Shown in pieces: positions 23,695 to 32,649 of a DNA stretch of 64,000 bases (its first letter is position 1; each line of letters opens with the position of its first letter). A program made the translations under genes and the position numbers. A model generated the notes under the pieces. The model was not told the DNA's origin. It saw nothing but the letters and a program-made list of their open reading frames with translations, and did not search any database. The stretch comes from Haloarchaeobius sp. HME9146. Lineage in GTDB: Archaea; Halobacteriota; Halobacteria; Halobacteriales; Natrialbaceae. The stretch spans positions 2,108,001 through 2,172,000 of the forward strand of contig NZ_JAODVR010000001.1 in assembly GCF_025399835.1 (NCBI RefSeq), in the 5' to 3' direction.

Positions 23695-25389
23695 TCAGAA
23701 CAGCCCGCGGAGCCACGCCGAGAACCGGCCGAGGAGACCCGGGCTCGACTCGTTCGTCCCCTCGTCGCCGGGTTCCGCATCGGCCGGGGCAGAGGGCGTG
23801 TCGCCCGACCCTGTGCCCTCGTCTTCAATCGCTGGTCCGCCGAGGCTCCCCGCGAGGGGGCCGTCGGTGTTGGTCTCCTCGCTGAGGTCCGGTTCCTCGA
23901 AGTCGCCGATGTCGAGGTCCACGTCCGAGATGGACGGGCTGTCCGCCGGTTCGGAATCCGGGTCGGGAGCGTCCTCGGGGTCGCCCGGCGTATCGGTGAC
24001 ATCATCGACGCCAGCAGACTCGGGTGGGTTCGCAGCCGGTGCACTGGCGGGAGCGTCGGTGCTGTCACTGGAGTCGGGAGCGTCGTTGGAGGCAAGACCG
24101 TCGCTGGACTCGGTCGCCTTTGCCCCTTCAGACAGCTCGGCCGCTTCGCCAGCCTCGGCCGCCTCGCTCGACTCGGCCGCTCCGGCCGCCTCGACCACTT
24201 CGGGTTCCGCTGGTTCGTCCTCGGCGACGTCCGCCGCCGCAACCTCGTCAGTCTCGTCAGCATCGTCGTCCTCGTCCGGTTGCTTCGTCGGGCCGACCGA
24301 GGCCGCGGCCGCGGCCAGGTCGGCGACGCGTTTCTCCGCGTCCGGGTCCGGGCCCGTCTTGCTCGCTGATTCCTCGGCCGCGGGCGAGTCGTCGTCTGTC
24401 GGAGTGGCCGACGCGCCGTCGATTTCGGCGTCCGGTTCTTCCTCCGCTTCCTCGTCGAACACCTCGTCGACGCTGCCGGATACCACGGTCGTCCGGGGGT
24501 TCCCACCGACGAGCCGGTCGCCCGAACCGTCCATGCCGCCCGTGCTGCCGGCCTCGCTCCCGTCGTCCGTACTGACGGTGTGGGAGGACGGCTCTGCCGT
24601 CCCATCGTCTTCGATGGTCTCGAACACGTCGTCGACGCTCTCGCCGACGACGGTGGTCGGCTCAGCTGTCGTCTCCGACTCCTCGTTCAGCGGCCGCGAG
24701 GAACGGTGGACGCGGGGGCCAGTGCCGAACGATTCCGCGAAGGCGTCGCCCGCGAGGCCGGCGAGTTCGCCCTCGCGGTCCCCCTCGGCCACCGGTTCCG
24801 CGAAGTCCGCGGGCTGGTCAGCGGCGAGGAGCGGCCGGCGGAACACCCGGATTCGGTCGCCGTAGCGCTCGCGCAGGCTCGCCAGGTCGTCGTCCGGCAG
24901 GAGCACGAACCGCCAACGGCCGTCCTTCTCGGTCAACAGCACGAACGACAGGCCATCGAGCAGTGCCTCGACCGCATCGACCAGCGCCGGGTAGTTCCGC
25001 GGCCCGAGCGGATGGTCGGGGTAGCTGAACGTGGTGGACCGCGAGTCGCCCTCGGGGTCGGTCACCGTGAGTTCGAGCGGGTCCCCGTCCTCGACGGAGA
25101 GGCCCCAGTCGGCGCGCTCCAGCACCGCCGTGAGCGAGGTGCGGTGGTCGTCTGCCTCCCGGTCGGCGTCGATTCCCCGGTGAGACGCGGCGAGCGCGTC
25201 GTGGGTGTGGTCGTACAGGGCCTGTTCTGACGCGTCGTCCAGGGTCTCGTCGAGGCGGTCGGTGAGCTCCTCGGCCGCGGTGTCGCCGTCGAGCCCGTGA
25301 CGTGTGCAGATGTCGGCGTCATCGAGGCCGAATCCACGGAGTACGTCGACGTACTCACGCAGTCGGTCACTCCGGTCGCGGTCGGTCAT
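23695..25389 (-). CDS. Acidic, mostly disordered protein A (paralogue of 25731 product)
   Basis: 564 aa from the ATG at 25389 (a GTG at 25407 is also open; a TATA-like run at about 25418-25428 fits the ATG). The ordered N-terminal domain of about 200 aa contains LYDHTHDALAASHRGIDADR, TTFSYPDHPLGPRNYPALVD and GRWRFVLLPDDDLASL. The following 330 residues are Glu/Asp/Ala/Ser-rich and low-complexity. The C-terminus ends in an amphipathic helix, GLLGRFSAWLRGLF. The N-domain and tail match the gene at 25731. I do not recognise a function; the design resembles an adaptor with a long acidic tether and a membrane- or partner-binding tip. Confidence 0.7.
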   Translation of the reverse strand: MTDRDRSDRLREYVDVLRGFGLDDADICTRHGLDGDTAAEELTDRLDETLDDASEQALYDHTHDALAASHRGIDADREADDHRTSLTAVLERADWGLSVEDGDPLELTVTDPEGDSRSTTFSYPDHPLGPRNYPALVDAVEALLDGLSFVLLTEKDGRWRFVLLPDDDLASLRERYGDRIRVFRRPLLAADQPADFAEPVAEGDREGELAGLAGDAFAESFGTGPRVHRSSRPLNEESETTAEPTTVVGESVDDVFETIEDDGTAEPSSHTVSTDDGSEAGSTGGMDGSGDRLVGGNPRTTVVSGSVDEVFDEEAEEEPDAEIDGASATPTDDDSPAAEESASKTGPDPDAEKRVADLAAAAASVGPTKQPDEDDDADETDEVAAADVAEDEPAEPEVVEAAGAAESSEAAEAGEAAELSEGAKATESSDGLASNDAPDSSDSTDAPASAPAANPPESAGVDDVTDTPGDPEDAPDPDSEPADSPSISDVDLDIGDFEEPDLSEETNTDGPLAGSLGGPAIEDEGTGSGDTPSAPADAEPGDEGTNESSPGLLGRFSAWLRGLF

Positions 25390-25497
25390 CGATTGGTTAG
25401 CTATCACGGGGGGTGGATATTAACTGTTGGCAGGCGGAAAGCCAGCGACGGCACCGCCGGGACAACGACTATCACGCTCGGCGGCGGCCGTGGTGGT

Positions 25498-25734
25498 ATG
25501 AGCCGCGAAGTGACCCACACCGAGGACCGCCCGTACAAGCTCACGCCGGAGGACATCCACGACGAGAAAGGCGACGTGGCCATCTGTCAGTGCGGGCTCT
25601 CCGCGACTCGGCCGTTCTGCGACGGCTCGCACAGGGCGACCCACGACGAGGAGGACGGCGTTCGCTACAAGTACGAGAACGACGACGACGGGGGCGAGCG
25701 TCGAGCGATAGAAGAGATCGTCTTTCGCGACTAG
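25498..25734 (+). CDS. CDGSH-type iron-sulfur domain protein
   Basis: 78 aa from the ATG at 25498. The [2Fe-2S] motif is complete: C30-x-C32-(x8)-C41-D-G-S-H45 in CQCGLSATRPFCDGSH, giving the 3-Cys/1-His ligation of the mitoNEET/CISD family. Small archaeal CDGSH proteins are soluble electron- or cluster-transfer proteins. It lies between two minus-strand paralogues of unknown function and overlaps the 3' end of the next one by 4 nt (convergent). The TATA-like run at 25418-25428 is about 70 nt upstream, so its own promoter is unclear. Confidence 0.88.
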   Translation: MSREVTHTEDRPYKLTPEDIHDEKGDVAICQCGLSATRPFCDGSHRATHDEEDGVRYKYENDDDGGERRAIEEIVFRD

Positions 25735-27614
25735 AACAGGCCCTTGAGCGCGCCGACGAGCCTGCCGATGATGCCGGGCGACTCGGCCGACTCCTTCGAA
25801 GCCGGTTGCTCGGTGGGCTCGTCGTCGGCCTTCGGGCCGTCGGCGCTGTCTCCACCGAAGGTAACGGGTTCGGGACCCTGCGACGATTTCGAGCTTGGCC
25901 GGGGTGCCGGTTCTGGCTCCGGTTCGGGCTCTGGTTCCGGCTCCGTGGCCGGTTCGGATTCTTCGGCAGGCTCGGATTCCTGGACCGACTCGGGTTCAGC
26001 TGCCTGCATCGGCTCGGGTTCCGGTGCCGAAGCCGCCTCGTCCGCCGGTACTGCGTCAGGCTCGGGTTCCTGGGTCAGTTCGGATGCTCGAGTGGCAGCG
26101 GGCTCCGGTTCCGGTTCCGGTTCGGGGTCCCTCGCGGCCTCGTCGGCCGTCTCCGGCTCCGAATCCGTGACGGGCTCCACAGGGGTTGGGGCCGCTGCGG
26201 GCTCCGGCTCGTCGTCGACCGTCGGCTGGCTCGACGCTTCCTGCGCCGGTTCGCCGGGGTCGGGCGAGTTCGGCGTCAGGTCCGGGTCGTCCTCGACGGG
26301 CTCGGGGTCGGCCATCACGAAGCCACCGTCGTCCCTGTCCCCCGTGGGTTCGGAATCGACCGCAGTGGGCTGCCGTTCGGCCTCGGTGGCCTCCGCTTCC
26401 GCCGGGGCCTCGGCGGCCGCGACTGGTTCGCTCTCGTCCGACATCTCGATAGGCTCTGGCTCTTGCGCCGGTTCGGTCTCGGCTGCTGGTGTCTCCGAGG
26501 ACACCGGCTCTGGTTCTGGTTCCGGTTCCGGCTCTGGGTCCGGTTCGGACTCGGGTACCGGCGGCTTCTCGCTGGGCGATGCCGGTTCTTCGACCTCCTC
26601 GGGCGTCGACTCGCTCCCCCCGTCGTCCGAGTCGGTGAAGAGGTCCCGAACGCTCTTCCCGGTCGACTGGACCTCGACCCCGGTCTCGCCGCTGGGGTCG
26701 GCCGCGGCCTCCATCTCGGAGAAGATTGAATCGAGCGCCGAATCGTCCGCCGTCTCCGGCTCTGCTGTCTCCTCGGTGGGCTCGTCGTCTTCGCTTTCGA
26801 GGTCGACCTCGCTCAGGTCGGCCATCCCGTCGCCGAGCCAGCCCTCCGTCGACTCGTCGACGCCGATGTCGCCGTCGCCCGAGCCCGTCGTCCCCGAACC
26901 GCTCGTGCTCGTCGAGGCGGCCTGTTTGTCCGCACTGGTGGCGGCCGACGCGGCCTGGGTGGCGAGTTCGGAGACGAATTGGGCGGGTCGCTGGTCGTGC
27001 AGGAGCGGTTCGCCGAACGCTTCGATACCGTCGCCGTAGTGTGATTCGAGGGCATCGAGGCGCTTTCCTTCGAACAGGACGAACCGCCAGCGGTCGTCGG
27101 CCCAGTTCGACAGCATCGCGAACGTGAGTGGCACGCCATCGAGCAGCCCTTCCTCGACGGCGGCGATGAGTGCCGGGTAGTTGTGCTCTCCGAGCGAGGT
27201 GTCCGGGTACGAGAACGAGGTCGCGCGACGGTTCCCGTTCGGGTCTTCGAGCGCGATTCTGAAGGGCTGTGTCGGCTCGACGCCGGTGTCTATCGGGTTG
27301 CCCTCATCGTCGAGGAAGTGGATGTGGAAGCCGTAGGCGCTGAACACCGTCTCGAGTTGCTGTGGGACGACGCGATTCGGGTACTGGCGCGGGGCGTCGA
27401 TACCCCTGCTCGAGGCCGCCAGGACACGGTGCGTCTGGTCGTACAGGTTGCGCGGTGTGAACTCGTCGTCGTACCCTTTCTCGACGACAGCTTCGACGGA
27501 GATGTCATCGGGTGGGTCGCTGAGCCCGTAGACCTCACAGATCTCCGCGTCGGAGAGACCGCACCGTTTCAGGACCGTGATGTGGTGGGAGATGAGATCC
27601 TGGGAAGTAACCAT
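25731..27614 (-). CDS. Acidic, mostly disordered protein B (paralogue of 23695 product)
   Basis: 627 aa from the ATG at 27614. The N-terminal domain matches protein A: LYDQTHRVLAASSRGIDAPR, TSFSYPDTSLGEHNYPALIA and DRWRFVLFEGKRLDAL. About 400 residues of acidic low-complexity sequence follow, with long Glu-Pro runs. The end is again a short amphipathic helix (GIIGRLVGALKGLF). Conservation is concentrated at the two ends, so the middle acts as a spacer. Function unknown. It is convergent with the CDGSH gene (4-nt overlap) and co-directional with proteins A and C. Confidence 0.7.
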   Translation of the reverse strand: MVTSQDLISHHITVLKRCGLSDAEICEVYGLSDPPDDISVEAVVEKGYDDEFTPRNLYDQTHRVLAASSRGIDAPRQYPNRVVPQQLETVFSAYGFHIHFLDDEGNPIDTGVEPTQPFRIALEDPNGNRRATSFSYPDTSLGEHNYPALIAAVEEGLLDGVPLTFAMLSNWADDRWRFVLFEGKRLDALESHYGDGIEAFGEPLLHDQRPAQFVSELATQAASAATSADKQAASTSTSGSGTTGSGDGDIGVDESTEGWLGDGMADLSEVDLESEDDEPTEETAEPETADDSALDSIFSEMEAAADPSGETGVEVQSTGKSVRDLFTDSDDGGSESTPEEVEEPASPSEKPPVPESEPDPEPEPEPEPEPVSSETPAAETEPAQEPEPIEMSDESEPVAAAEAPAEAEATEAERQPTAVDSEPTGDRDDGGFVMADPEPVEDDPDLTPNSPDPGEPAQEASSQPTVDDEPEPAAAPTPVEPVTDSEPETADEAARDPEPEPEPEPAATRASELTQEPEPDAVPADEAASAPEPEPMQAAEPESVQESEPAEESEPATEPEPEPEPEPEPAPRPSSKSSQGPEPVTFGGDSADGPKADDEPTEQPASKESAESPGIIGRLVGALKGLF

Positions 27615-27735
27615 ACGCAATTTCACCAGTCTCCTACCCTTAGGCGTATCGGCCGTTTCGACCGCTGTCTATGCCATCGACCAGACAGGGTGCAAAATAG
27701 TGATACTCGACCAACAGGTTGTGGGCGACCCGGCC

Positions 27736-28506
27736 TCAGGAAGAGAGGATGGAGCGAATCTTGCTGGCGAGACCGCCCGAGTCGTCATCATCGTCCTCGT
27801 CGTCACCTGTTGCCCCGGCTTCGTCGGCGCCTGCTGCTCCGGCTTCGTCGGCGGTCGCGTCGTCGGTTTCGCCGTCATCGTCCACGGGGTCGGCGGCGAC
27901 ATCCGGTGCGTTACCGTCTTCGAACGTGGCATCGAGCGAGGGACCGTCGTCGAGCGTCGGGGCGGAAACGGCCTCGTCCACGTCGGCTGTCGGCTCTGGT
28001 TCTGATTCGGGTTCGGGCGCTGATTCGGGTTCGAGCTCAGATTCGGCCTCGTCCTCGGTGACTTGCTCGGCGTCCACCTGGTCGGTGTCGTCGTCCGACT
28101 CGTCGATGTCCTCGTCGGCGTCCGTCTCGACCCAGAGGAACCCGTCGGCTTTCGTTCGACCCGAGAGCAACAGGTCGTCGAGGAGGTCGTCGTCGGCAGC
28201 GATGGCCTCGTCGACCTCGTCCATCGGCTCCACCGCTTCGTCGGCACTGGCGATTATCTCCTCGGGAGATTCGTCGGACAGCTCGGCGTAGCCGTCGGGC
28301 GATTCGACGGTGGGGGCGTGGTCGGTGCTGAGCTGCTGGAACAGCTCACCTGCGGTCACGTCCTCTATGTCCTCTGTCTCGTCCTGTTCCGGTGCGTTCC
28401 GGGGGTCGGCCCGTGGTTCGCTCTCGTCTGCTGGTTCGGCGTCGGTGTCGGCGAAGAGCTCGTCAATATCGAGCGACGAACCGGTTTCCAGCGTACTGTT
28501 GGTCAT
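27736..28506 (-). CDS. Acidic, mostly disordered protein C
   Basis: 256 aa from the ATG at 28506, just after an AT-rich promoter run at about 28540-28560. It lacks the folded N-domain of proteins A and B. Instead it has short motifs: LDIDELFADTD at the start and LDDLLLSGRTKADGFLWVETD in the middle (about 105-125). An acidic low-complexity stretch and a short helix (GGLASKIRSILSS) end it. It is the first gene of the three-gene minus-strand set. The central motif looks like a conserved docking peptide. Function unknown. Confidence 0.65.
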   Translation of the reverse strand: MTNSTLETGSSLDIDELFADTDAEPADESEPRADPRNAPEQDETEDIEDVTAGELFQQLSTDHAPTVESPDGYAELSDESPEEIIASADEAVEPMDEVDEAIAADDDLLDDLLLSGRTKADGFLWVETDADEDIDESDDDTDQVDAEQVTEDEAESELEPESAPEPESEPEPTADVDEAVSAPTLDDGPSLDATFEDGNAPDVAADPVDDDGETDDATADEAGAAGADEAGATGDDEDDDDDSGGLASKIRSILSS

Positions 28507-28637
28507 CGAGGGAGTTGTACGTAAACTCGTACCACACCCAGTTAAATTTTTACTATTTTTCGACCTAATTTGTTGGTCTCTAGCAACCAAGTGCGACTGG
28601 CATTGGAACTTTAGGCATCGGGTGTGAGCGAGGTAGC

Positions 28638-29612
28638 ATGCGATTCGGTATCCTCTCGACGGCGAACATCGGACTGAAAGCGGTCGTTCCCGCCATACAG
28701 GCCTCCGAACACGAGGTCGCGGCTATCGCGTCTCGCGACGCTGACCGTGCCGCTGCAGTCGCCCAGTCTCACGACATCCCGGCGTCGTACGGGTCCTACC
28801 AGGACCTGCTCGACGAGGCGGCAATCGATGCAGTGTACATCCCGGTCCCGAACTCGCTCCACGCGGAGTGGGTCCGGAAGGCGGCCGACGCCGGGCTGGA
28901 CGTGCTCTGTGAGAAGCCGCTGGCGGTCGACGCCACAGAGGCACGCGAGCTCGGCGAGTACTGCGAGGACGCCGGTGTGACACTGATGTCCGCTTTCATG
29001 TACCGGTACCACCCGCGGACCGAACGCGCCGCCGAGATCGTCGCCGAGGAACTCGACCAGGTCCGCGGCGCGTTCGCCACGTTCCAGTTCCCGCTCCGGG
29101 ACCGCCCGGACGACATCCGGCTGAACCCGGAGCTCGCCGGTGGGAGCCTGATGGACGTGGGCTGTTACTCGGTGAGCGTCCTCAGGACCCTGCTGGGAGA
29201 ACCGGATTCGGTCTCGGCCCGTCGCCTCGACACCCGCGACTGCGGGGTCGACACCCACCTCACCGGGCGGTTCGACTATCCGGATGCGACCGCCCAGCTG
29301 TCGTGTAGCTTCGATACGCAGCTGGTCCAGCGCTACCGCATCGAGGCCGAGAACGGCTGGCTCGAGGTCGAGGACGCGTTCAACCCGTCGAACCCCGACG
29401 AGGTCACACTCGAGTACGCGGTCGACGGTCGCGAGGTGACGGAGTCGTTCGATGCAACCGACCAGTACCGCCTGCAGGTCGAGCACTTCGCCGACTGCGT
29501 CGAGTCGGGGGAACAGCCCCGCACCGACGCCGCCGAGGCAACCGCGAACATGCAGGTCATCGACGCGCTGTACGAGAGCGCGGACACCGGCGAGACGGTC
29601 CGGCTGGACTGA
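28638..29612 (+). CDS. Gfo/Idh/MocA-family NAD(P)-dependent oxidoreductase
   Basis: 324 aa. The N-terminal Rossmann fold starts MRFGILSTANIGLKAVVPAI, and the family signature EKPL is at residues 92-95 (Lys93 catalytic). The C-terminal alpha/beta domain includes GGSLMDVGCYSVSVLRTLLG, with the conserved Asp and Cys-Tyr pair. Members oxidise or reduce sugars or inositols; the GILSTANIG start is seen in haloarchaeal D-xylose dehydrogenases and relatives. The exact substrate is not settled. It is followed after 32 nt by a HAD phosphatase and may share its transcript. Confidence 0.87.
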   Translation: MRFGILSTANIGLKAVVPAIQASEHEVAAIASRDADRAAAVAQSHDIPASYGSYQDLLDEAAIDAVYIPVPNSLHAEWVRKAADAGLDVLCEKPLAVDATEARELGEYCEDAGVTLMSAFMYRYHPRTERAAEIVAEELDQVRGAFATFQFPLRDRPDDIRLNPELAGGSLMDVGCYSVSVLRTLLGEPDSVSARRLDTRDCGVDTHLTGRFDYPDATAQLSCSFDTQLVQRYRIEAENGWLEVEDAFNPSNPDEVTLEYAVDGREVTESFDATDQYRLQVEHFADCVESGEQPRTDAAEATANMQVIDALYESADTGETVRLD

Positions 29613-29644
29613 ACTCATTACCGTCCAGCGCCCACTCTCTGACA

Positions 29645-30427
29645 ATGGACCAGTTCGACGGCGCGATCCTCGACGTGGATGGGACGGTGTTGCGAGGCCC
29701 GGGTGCGCTCCCGGGCGCGGTCGATGGCGTGCAGGCGCTTCGCGACGCCGGGCTCTCGCTGGTCTTCTTCTCGAACAACCCGACGAAGTTCCCGGCAGCG
29801 TATGCGAGGCGGCTCACCGACGCGGGCGTCGAGGCGACCACCGAGGAGGTGCTGACCGCAGGGACCGTCACCGCGGAGTACCTCTCGCGCCACCACCCCC
29901 ACGAGACGTTCTTCGTCATCGGCGAGGCGGGGTTGCGCGACCAGTTGCGTGACCTCGACCTGGAACTCACCGAGGACTACACGGCTGCCGATACCGTCGT
30001 CGCCTCTATCGACCGGGAGTTCACCTATGACGACCTGACGGTCGCGCTGTGGGCGCTCTCGGACGACTCGGTCGGGTTCGTCGGCACCGACCCCGACCGG
30101 GTGGTGCCCGCGGCGGACCACCTCGTTCCCGGCTCCGGAGCCATCATCAACGCGGTCGCAGACGTGGCTGGCCGCGAGCCCGAAGCGGTCCTCGGCAAGC
30201 CCCACGCCGAAGCACGGGAGGCGGCGCTTGCTCGGCTCGGTGTCGCCCCCGAGCGCTGTCTCGTCGTCGGCGACCGGCTGGACACCGACATCGCGCTGGG
30301 GGACGACGCGGGGATGACGACCGTGCTGGTGCTCTCGGGCGTGACCAGCCGCGAGCAGGTCGCGGAGAGCGAGTACACCCCGGACTTCGTCGTCGACTCG
30401 GTAGCCGACGTTGCCGGGCTCTTCTGA
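29645..30427 (+). CDS. HAD-IIA family phosphatase (NagD/phosphoglycolate phosphatase-like)
   Basis: 260 aa. Motif I is D10-V-D12-G-T, motif II is FFSNNPTK, and the cap-following LGKPHA and motif III VGDRLDTDIALG are all intact, so it should be an active Mg-dependent phosphatase. The HAD-IIA group includes 4-nitrophenylphosphatase, NagD and eukaryal phosphoglycolate phosphatase. It lies 107 nt upstream of form III RuBisCO, whose oxygenase side reaction makes 2-phosphoglycolate; that makes phosphoglycolate an attractive but unproven substrate. It could also act on nucleotides or glycerol phosphate. Confidence 0.85.
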   Translation: MDQFDGAILDVDGTVLRGPGALPGAVDGVQALRDAGLSLVFFSNNPTKFPAAYARRLTDAGVEATTEEVLTAGTVTAEYLSRHHPHETFFVIGEAGLRDQLRDLDLELTEDYTAADTVVASIDREFTYDDLTVALWALSDDSVGFVGTDPDRVVPAADHLVPGSGAIINAVADVAGREPEAVLGKPHAEAREAALARLGVAPERCLVVGDRLDTDIALGDDAGMTTVLVLSGVTSREQVAESEYTPDFVVDSVADVAGLF

Positions 30428-30534
30428 GGGGTTATCTGCTAGCTGATAGGCGTGAGCCTGGACTGTGCAGGGAACCGAAATCGCCAGCCGGGGCAACGGC
30501 CAAGTAGCTTGCAGGCAAATATTACGAATCTACA

Positions 30535-31794
30535 ATGACCGGAATCGAATACGACGACTTCCTCGACCTGGACTACACCCCGACCGACACCGACCTCCTG
30601 TGCGAGTTCACCATCGCCCCCGCCGAGGGGATGTCGTGGGAGGCCGCGGCCTCCCGCGTCGCCAGCGAGTCCTCGAACGGGACGTGGGCCGCCCTCCACG
30701 TCGACGAGGCGGAACTGACCGACCTCTCCGCGGTCGCCTACGACATCGCGGAGGACGAGGGGACCATCATGGTCGCCTACCCCGCCGACCTGTTCGAACA
30801 GGGGTCGATGCCCCAGATTCTCTCGTGCATCGCGGGCAACATCATGGGGATGAAGGCGGTCGATTCCATCCGCCTCGACGACTGTGAGTGGCCCGAACAG
30901 ACCGTCTCGGGCTTCCCCGGCCCGCAGTACGGGAGTTCGGTTGCCACCGAGAAACTCGACGCCGGCGACCGGCCGGTCCTCGCCACCGTCCCGAAGCCGA
31001 AGGTGGGCCTCTCCACGAAGGCCCACGTCGACATCGCCGAGCAGGCCTGGCGCGGTGGCGTCGACCTCCTCAAGGACGACGAGAACCTCACGGACCAGGC
31101 GTTCAATCCGTTCGAGGAGCGGGTCGAGAAGAGCCTTGCGAAGGCCCGCGAGCTGACGGAGGAGACCGGCGAAAAGAAGGACTACCTGGTCAACATCACC
31201 GCCGAGACCGACGAGATGATCCGGCGCGCCGAGTTCGTCGAGCAGCAGGGTGGCGGCTTCGTGATGGTCGACGTCATCACCGCGGGCTGGGCAGCGGTCC
31301 AGACGGTGCGAGAACACTGTGAGGACCTCGACCTCGCCATCCACGCGCACCGCGCCATGCACGCCGCCTTCGACCGTATGGAGCACCACGGCGTCTCGAT
31401 GCGCGTCATCGCCCAGGTCGCCCGTCTCTGCGGTGTCGACCACATCCACACCGGCACCGCGGGCCTCGGCAAGCTCGCCAACGAGGACACGCCCGGCATC
31501 AACGCCTGGCTCAAATCTGACCTGTACGGCATGAACGACGTGCTGCCGGTCGCCTCGGGTGGTCTGCACCCCGGTGTCATCGACGCCCTCATCGACGCGC
31601 TCGGCACCGACATCTGTATCCAGGCGGGTGGCGGTATCCACGGCCACCCCGACGGGACCGAAGCCGGGGCTCGGGCGCTCCGGCAGTCCGTGGAGGCAAC
31701 CATGCAGGGTGTGAGTCTCGAAGACTATGCGGCCGACGGCCACGCCGAACTGCAGACCGCCCTGGAGAAGTGGGGAAGCGAGACGCCCCGGTAG
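30535..31794 (+). CDS. rbcL: Ribulose-bisphosphate carboxylase, form III (archaeal)
   Basis: 419 aa, typical of form III. Catalytic residues are all present: Lys154 in TVPKPKVGLS, the carbamylated Lys180 with D181/E183 in LLKDDENL, His272/Arg273 in HAHRAMH, loop-6 Lys313 in AGLGKLAN, and SGG at 341-343. In archaea this enzyme works in AMP/nucleoside salvage: phosphorylated ribose from AMP is isomerised to ribulose 1,5-bisphosphate and then carboxylated to two 3-phosphoglycerates. AMP phosphorylase and R15P isomerase genes are not in the window. An AAATATT box 12-18 nt upstream suggests its own promoter. Confidence 0.96.
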   Translation: MTGIEYDDFLDLDYTPTDTDLLCEFTIAPAEGMSWEAAASRVASESSNGTWAALHVDEAELTDLSAVAYDIAEDEGTIMVAYPADLFEQGSMPQILSCIAGNIMGMKAVDSIRLDDCEWPEQTVSGFPGPQYGSSVATEKLDAGDRPVLATVPKPKVGLSTKAHVDIAEQAWRGGVDLLKDDENLTDQAFNPFEERVEKSLAKARELTEETGEKKDYLVNITAETDEMIRRAEFVEQQGGGFVMVDVITAGWAAVQTVREHCEDLDLAIHAHRAMHAAFDRMEHHGVSMRVIAQVARLCGVDHIHTGTAGLGKLANEDTPGINAWLKSDLYGMNDVLPVASGGLHPGVIDALIDALGTDICIQAGGGIHGHPDGTEAGARALRQSVEATMQGVSLEDYAADGHAELQTALEKWGSETPR

Positions 31795-32523
31795 TCAGCG
31801 ACGGACGAACAGTGCGACCGACAGGAGGGCGAGGGCGACGTCACCGGCGGTGAACCCGGGTGTCGACCCAGAAGAATTGGCAGCTGTGCCCTCGCCGTCA
31901 CTGCCATCGTCGGCATCGCTAGATTCACCGTCACCGCCATCATCGCCACCGGTCGCGTCGGCGGTCGTCGCTTCACTGTCCCCGGAACCGCTCGTGGTCG
32001 CTTCGCCACCACGAAGCTGTTCCGCGATGCGCTCGGCCTCCTCCTTCGACTGTGCAGCGAGGATGAACCGCGGGTCTTCCTCGAAGTCGCCCGACTCCAT
32101 CGAGGAGGCGAGCCCCGGTGCCAGCGACGCCGCGAACGTCACCTCGCCGTCGACGACGGTAAGCAGGCAGTAGCCGGCGTCGTCCCGGTTTCTCTCCCAG
32201 CGACAACTCGAGACACCCTCGCCGGTGAATCCGCGCTCGACGAGTGCCGAGGCGAACGACGCACCGGCCTCCTCGGTGAGCGTGACCGGGATTCGATACA
32301 TCCCGTTTTGCTCCTCGACGGTGCCGACAGCTGCGACGTCCGTCTTGGTGACCAGCGTCTCGTTCTGGTAGCCGTCGTCGGTCGGATAGTGCGCGACGAC
32401 GGTGACGTTCGGGTTCTCACCCGGTGTCGTCTCCGCGCCCACTGGAGCGCCGACGAGGGCCATGGTACAGACCAGGACGGCCAGAGACGATGCAAGCAGC
32501 AGGGACCGGTCGCGTTTGACCAT
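31795..32523 (-). CDS. Secreted PGF-CTERM protein with a SecD head-like domain
   Basis: 242 aa from the ATG at 32523. It has a Sec signal (SLLLASSLAVLVCTMALVG, then APVGA). A soluble domain (about 38-165) has the order and spacing of the SecD periplasmic P1 head: IPVTLTEEAGASFASALVE, VVDGEVTFAASLAPGL and SKEEAERIAEQLRGG. A Gly/Ser/Asp/Thr linker follows, then TPGFTAGDVALALLSVALFVRR-type tripartite C-terminus recognised by archaeosortase A. So the mature protein is expected to be lipid-anchored on the outer face. It has no channel helices, so it is not SecD itself. TATA-like box at about 32541-32552. Confidence 0.75.
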   Translation of the reverse strand: MVKRDRSLLLASSLAVLVCTMALVGAPVGAETTPGENPNVTVVAHYPTDDGYQNETLVTKTDVAAVGTVEEQNGMYRIPVTLTEEAGASFASALVERGFTGEGVSSCRWERNRDDAGYCLLTVVDGEVTFAASLAPGLASSMESGDFEEDPRFILAAQSKEEAERIAEQLRGGEATTSGSGDSEATTADATGGDDGGDGESSDADDGSDGEGTAANSSGSTPGFTAGDVALALLSVALFVRR

Positions 32524-32649
32524 GGCGGAACAACCGAGATGAGTTATAAATATTTTCCGACACCTCGGGTCGTCGCGGGCGGCCCACCACGTGCGAACCG
32601 GTCGCACGACCGGGGTGTGTCTATTACCCCCGCGCGTCTCCTGTCGGAT

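Noticed and set aside
23690-24865. Ser-rich 391-codon plus-strand frame
   Set aside because: Complement of the acidic region of protein A; the same artefact.
25744-27039. Ser/Gly-rich 431-codon plus-strand frame
   Set aside because: Complement of the Glu-Pro-rich low-complexity region of protein B, which yields Gly-Ser repeats automatically.
31795-32523. SecD protein
   Set aside because: The head-like domain is present but the membrane channel helices are absent and a PGF-CTERM tail is attached, so it is not the translocon subunit.
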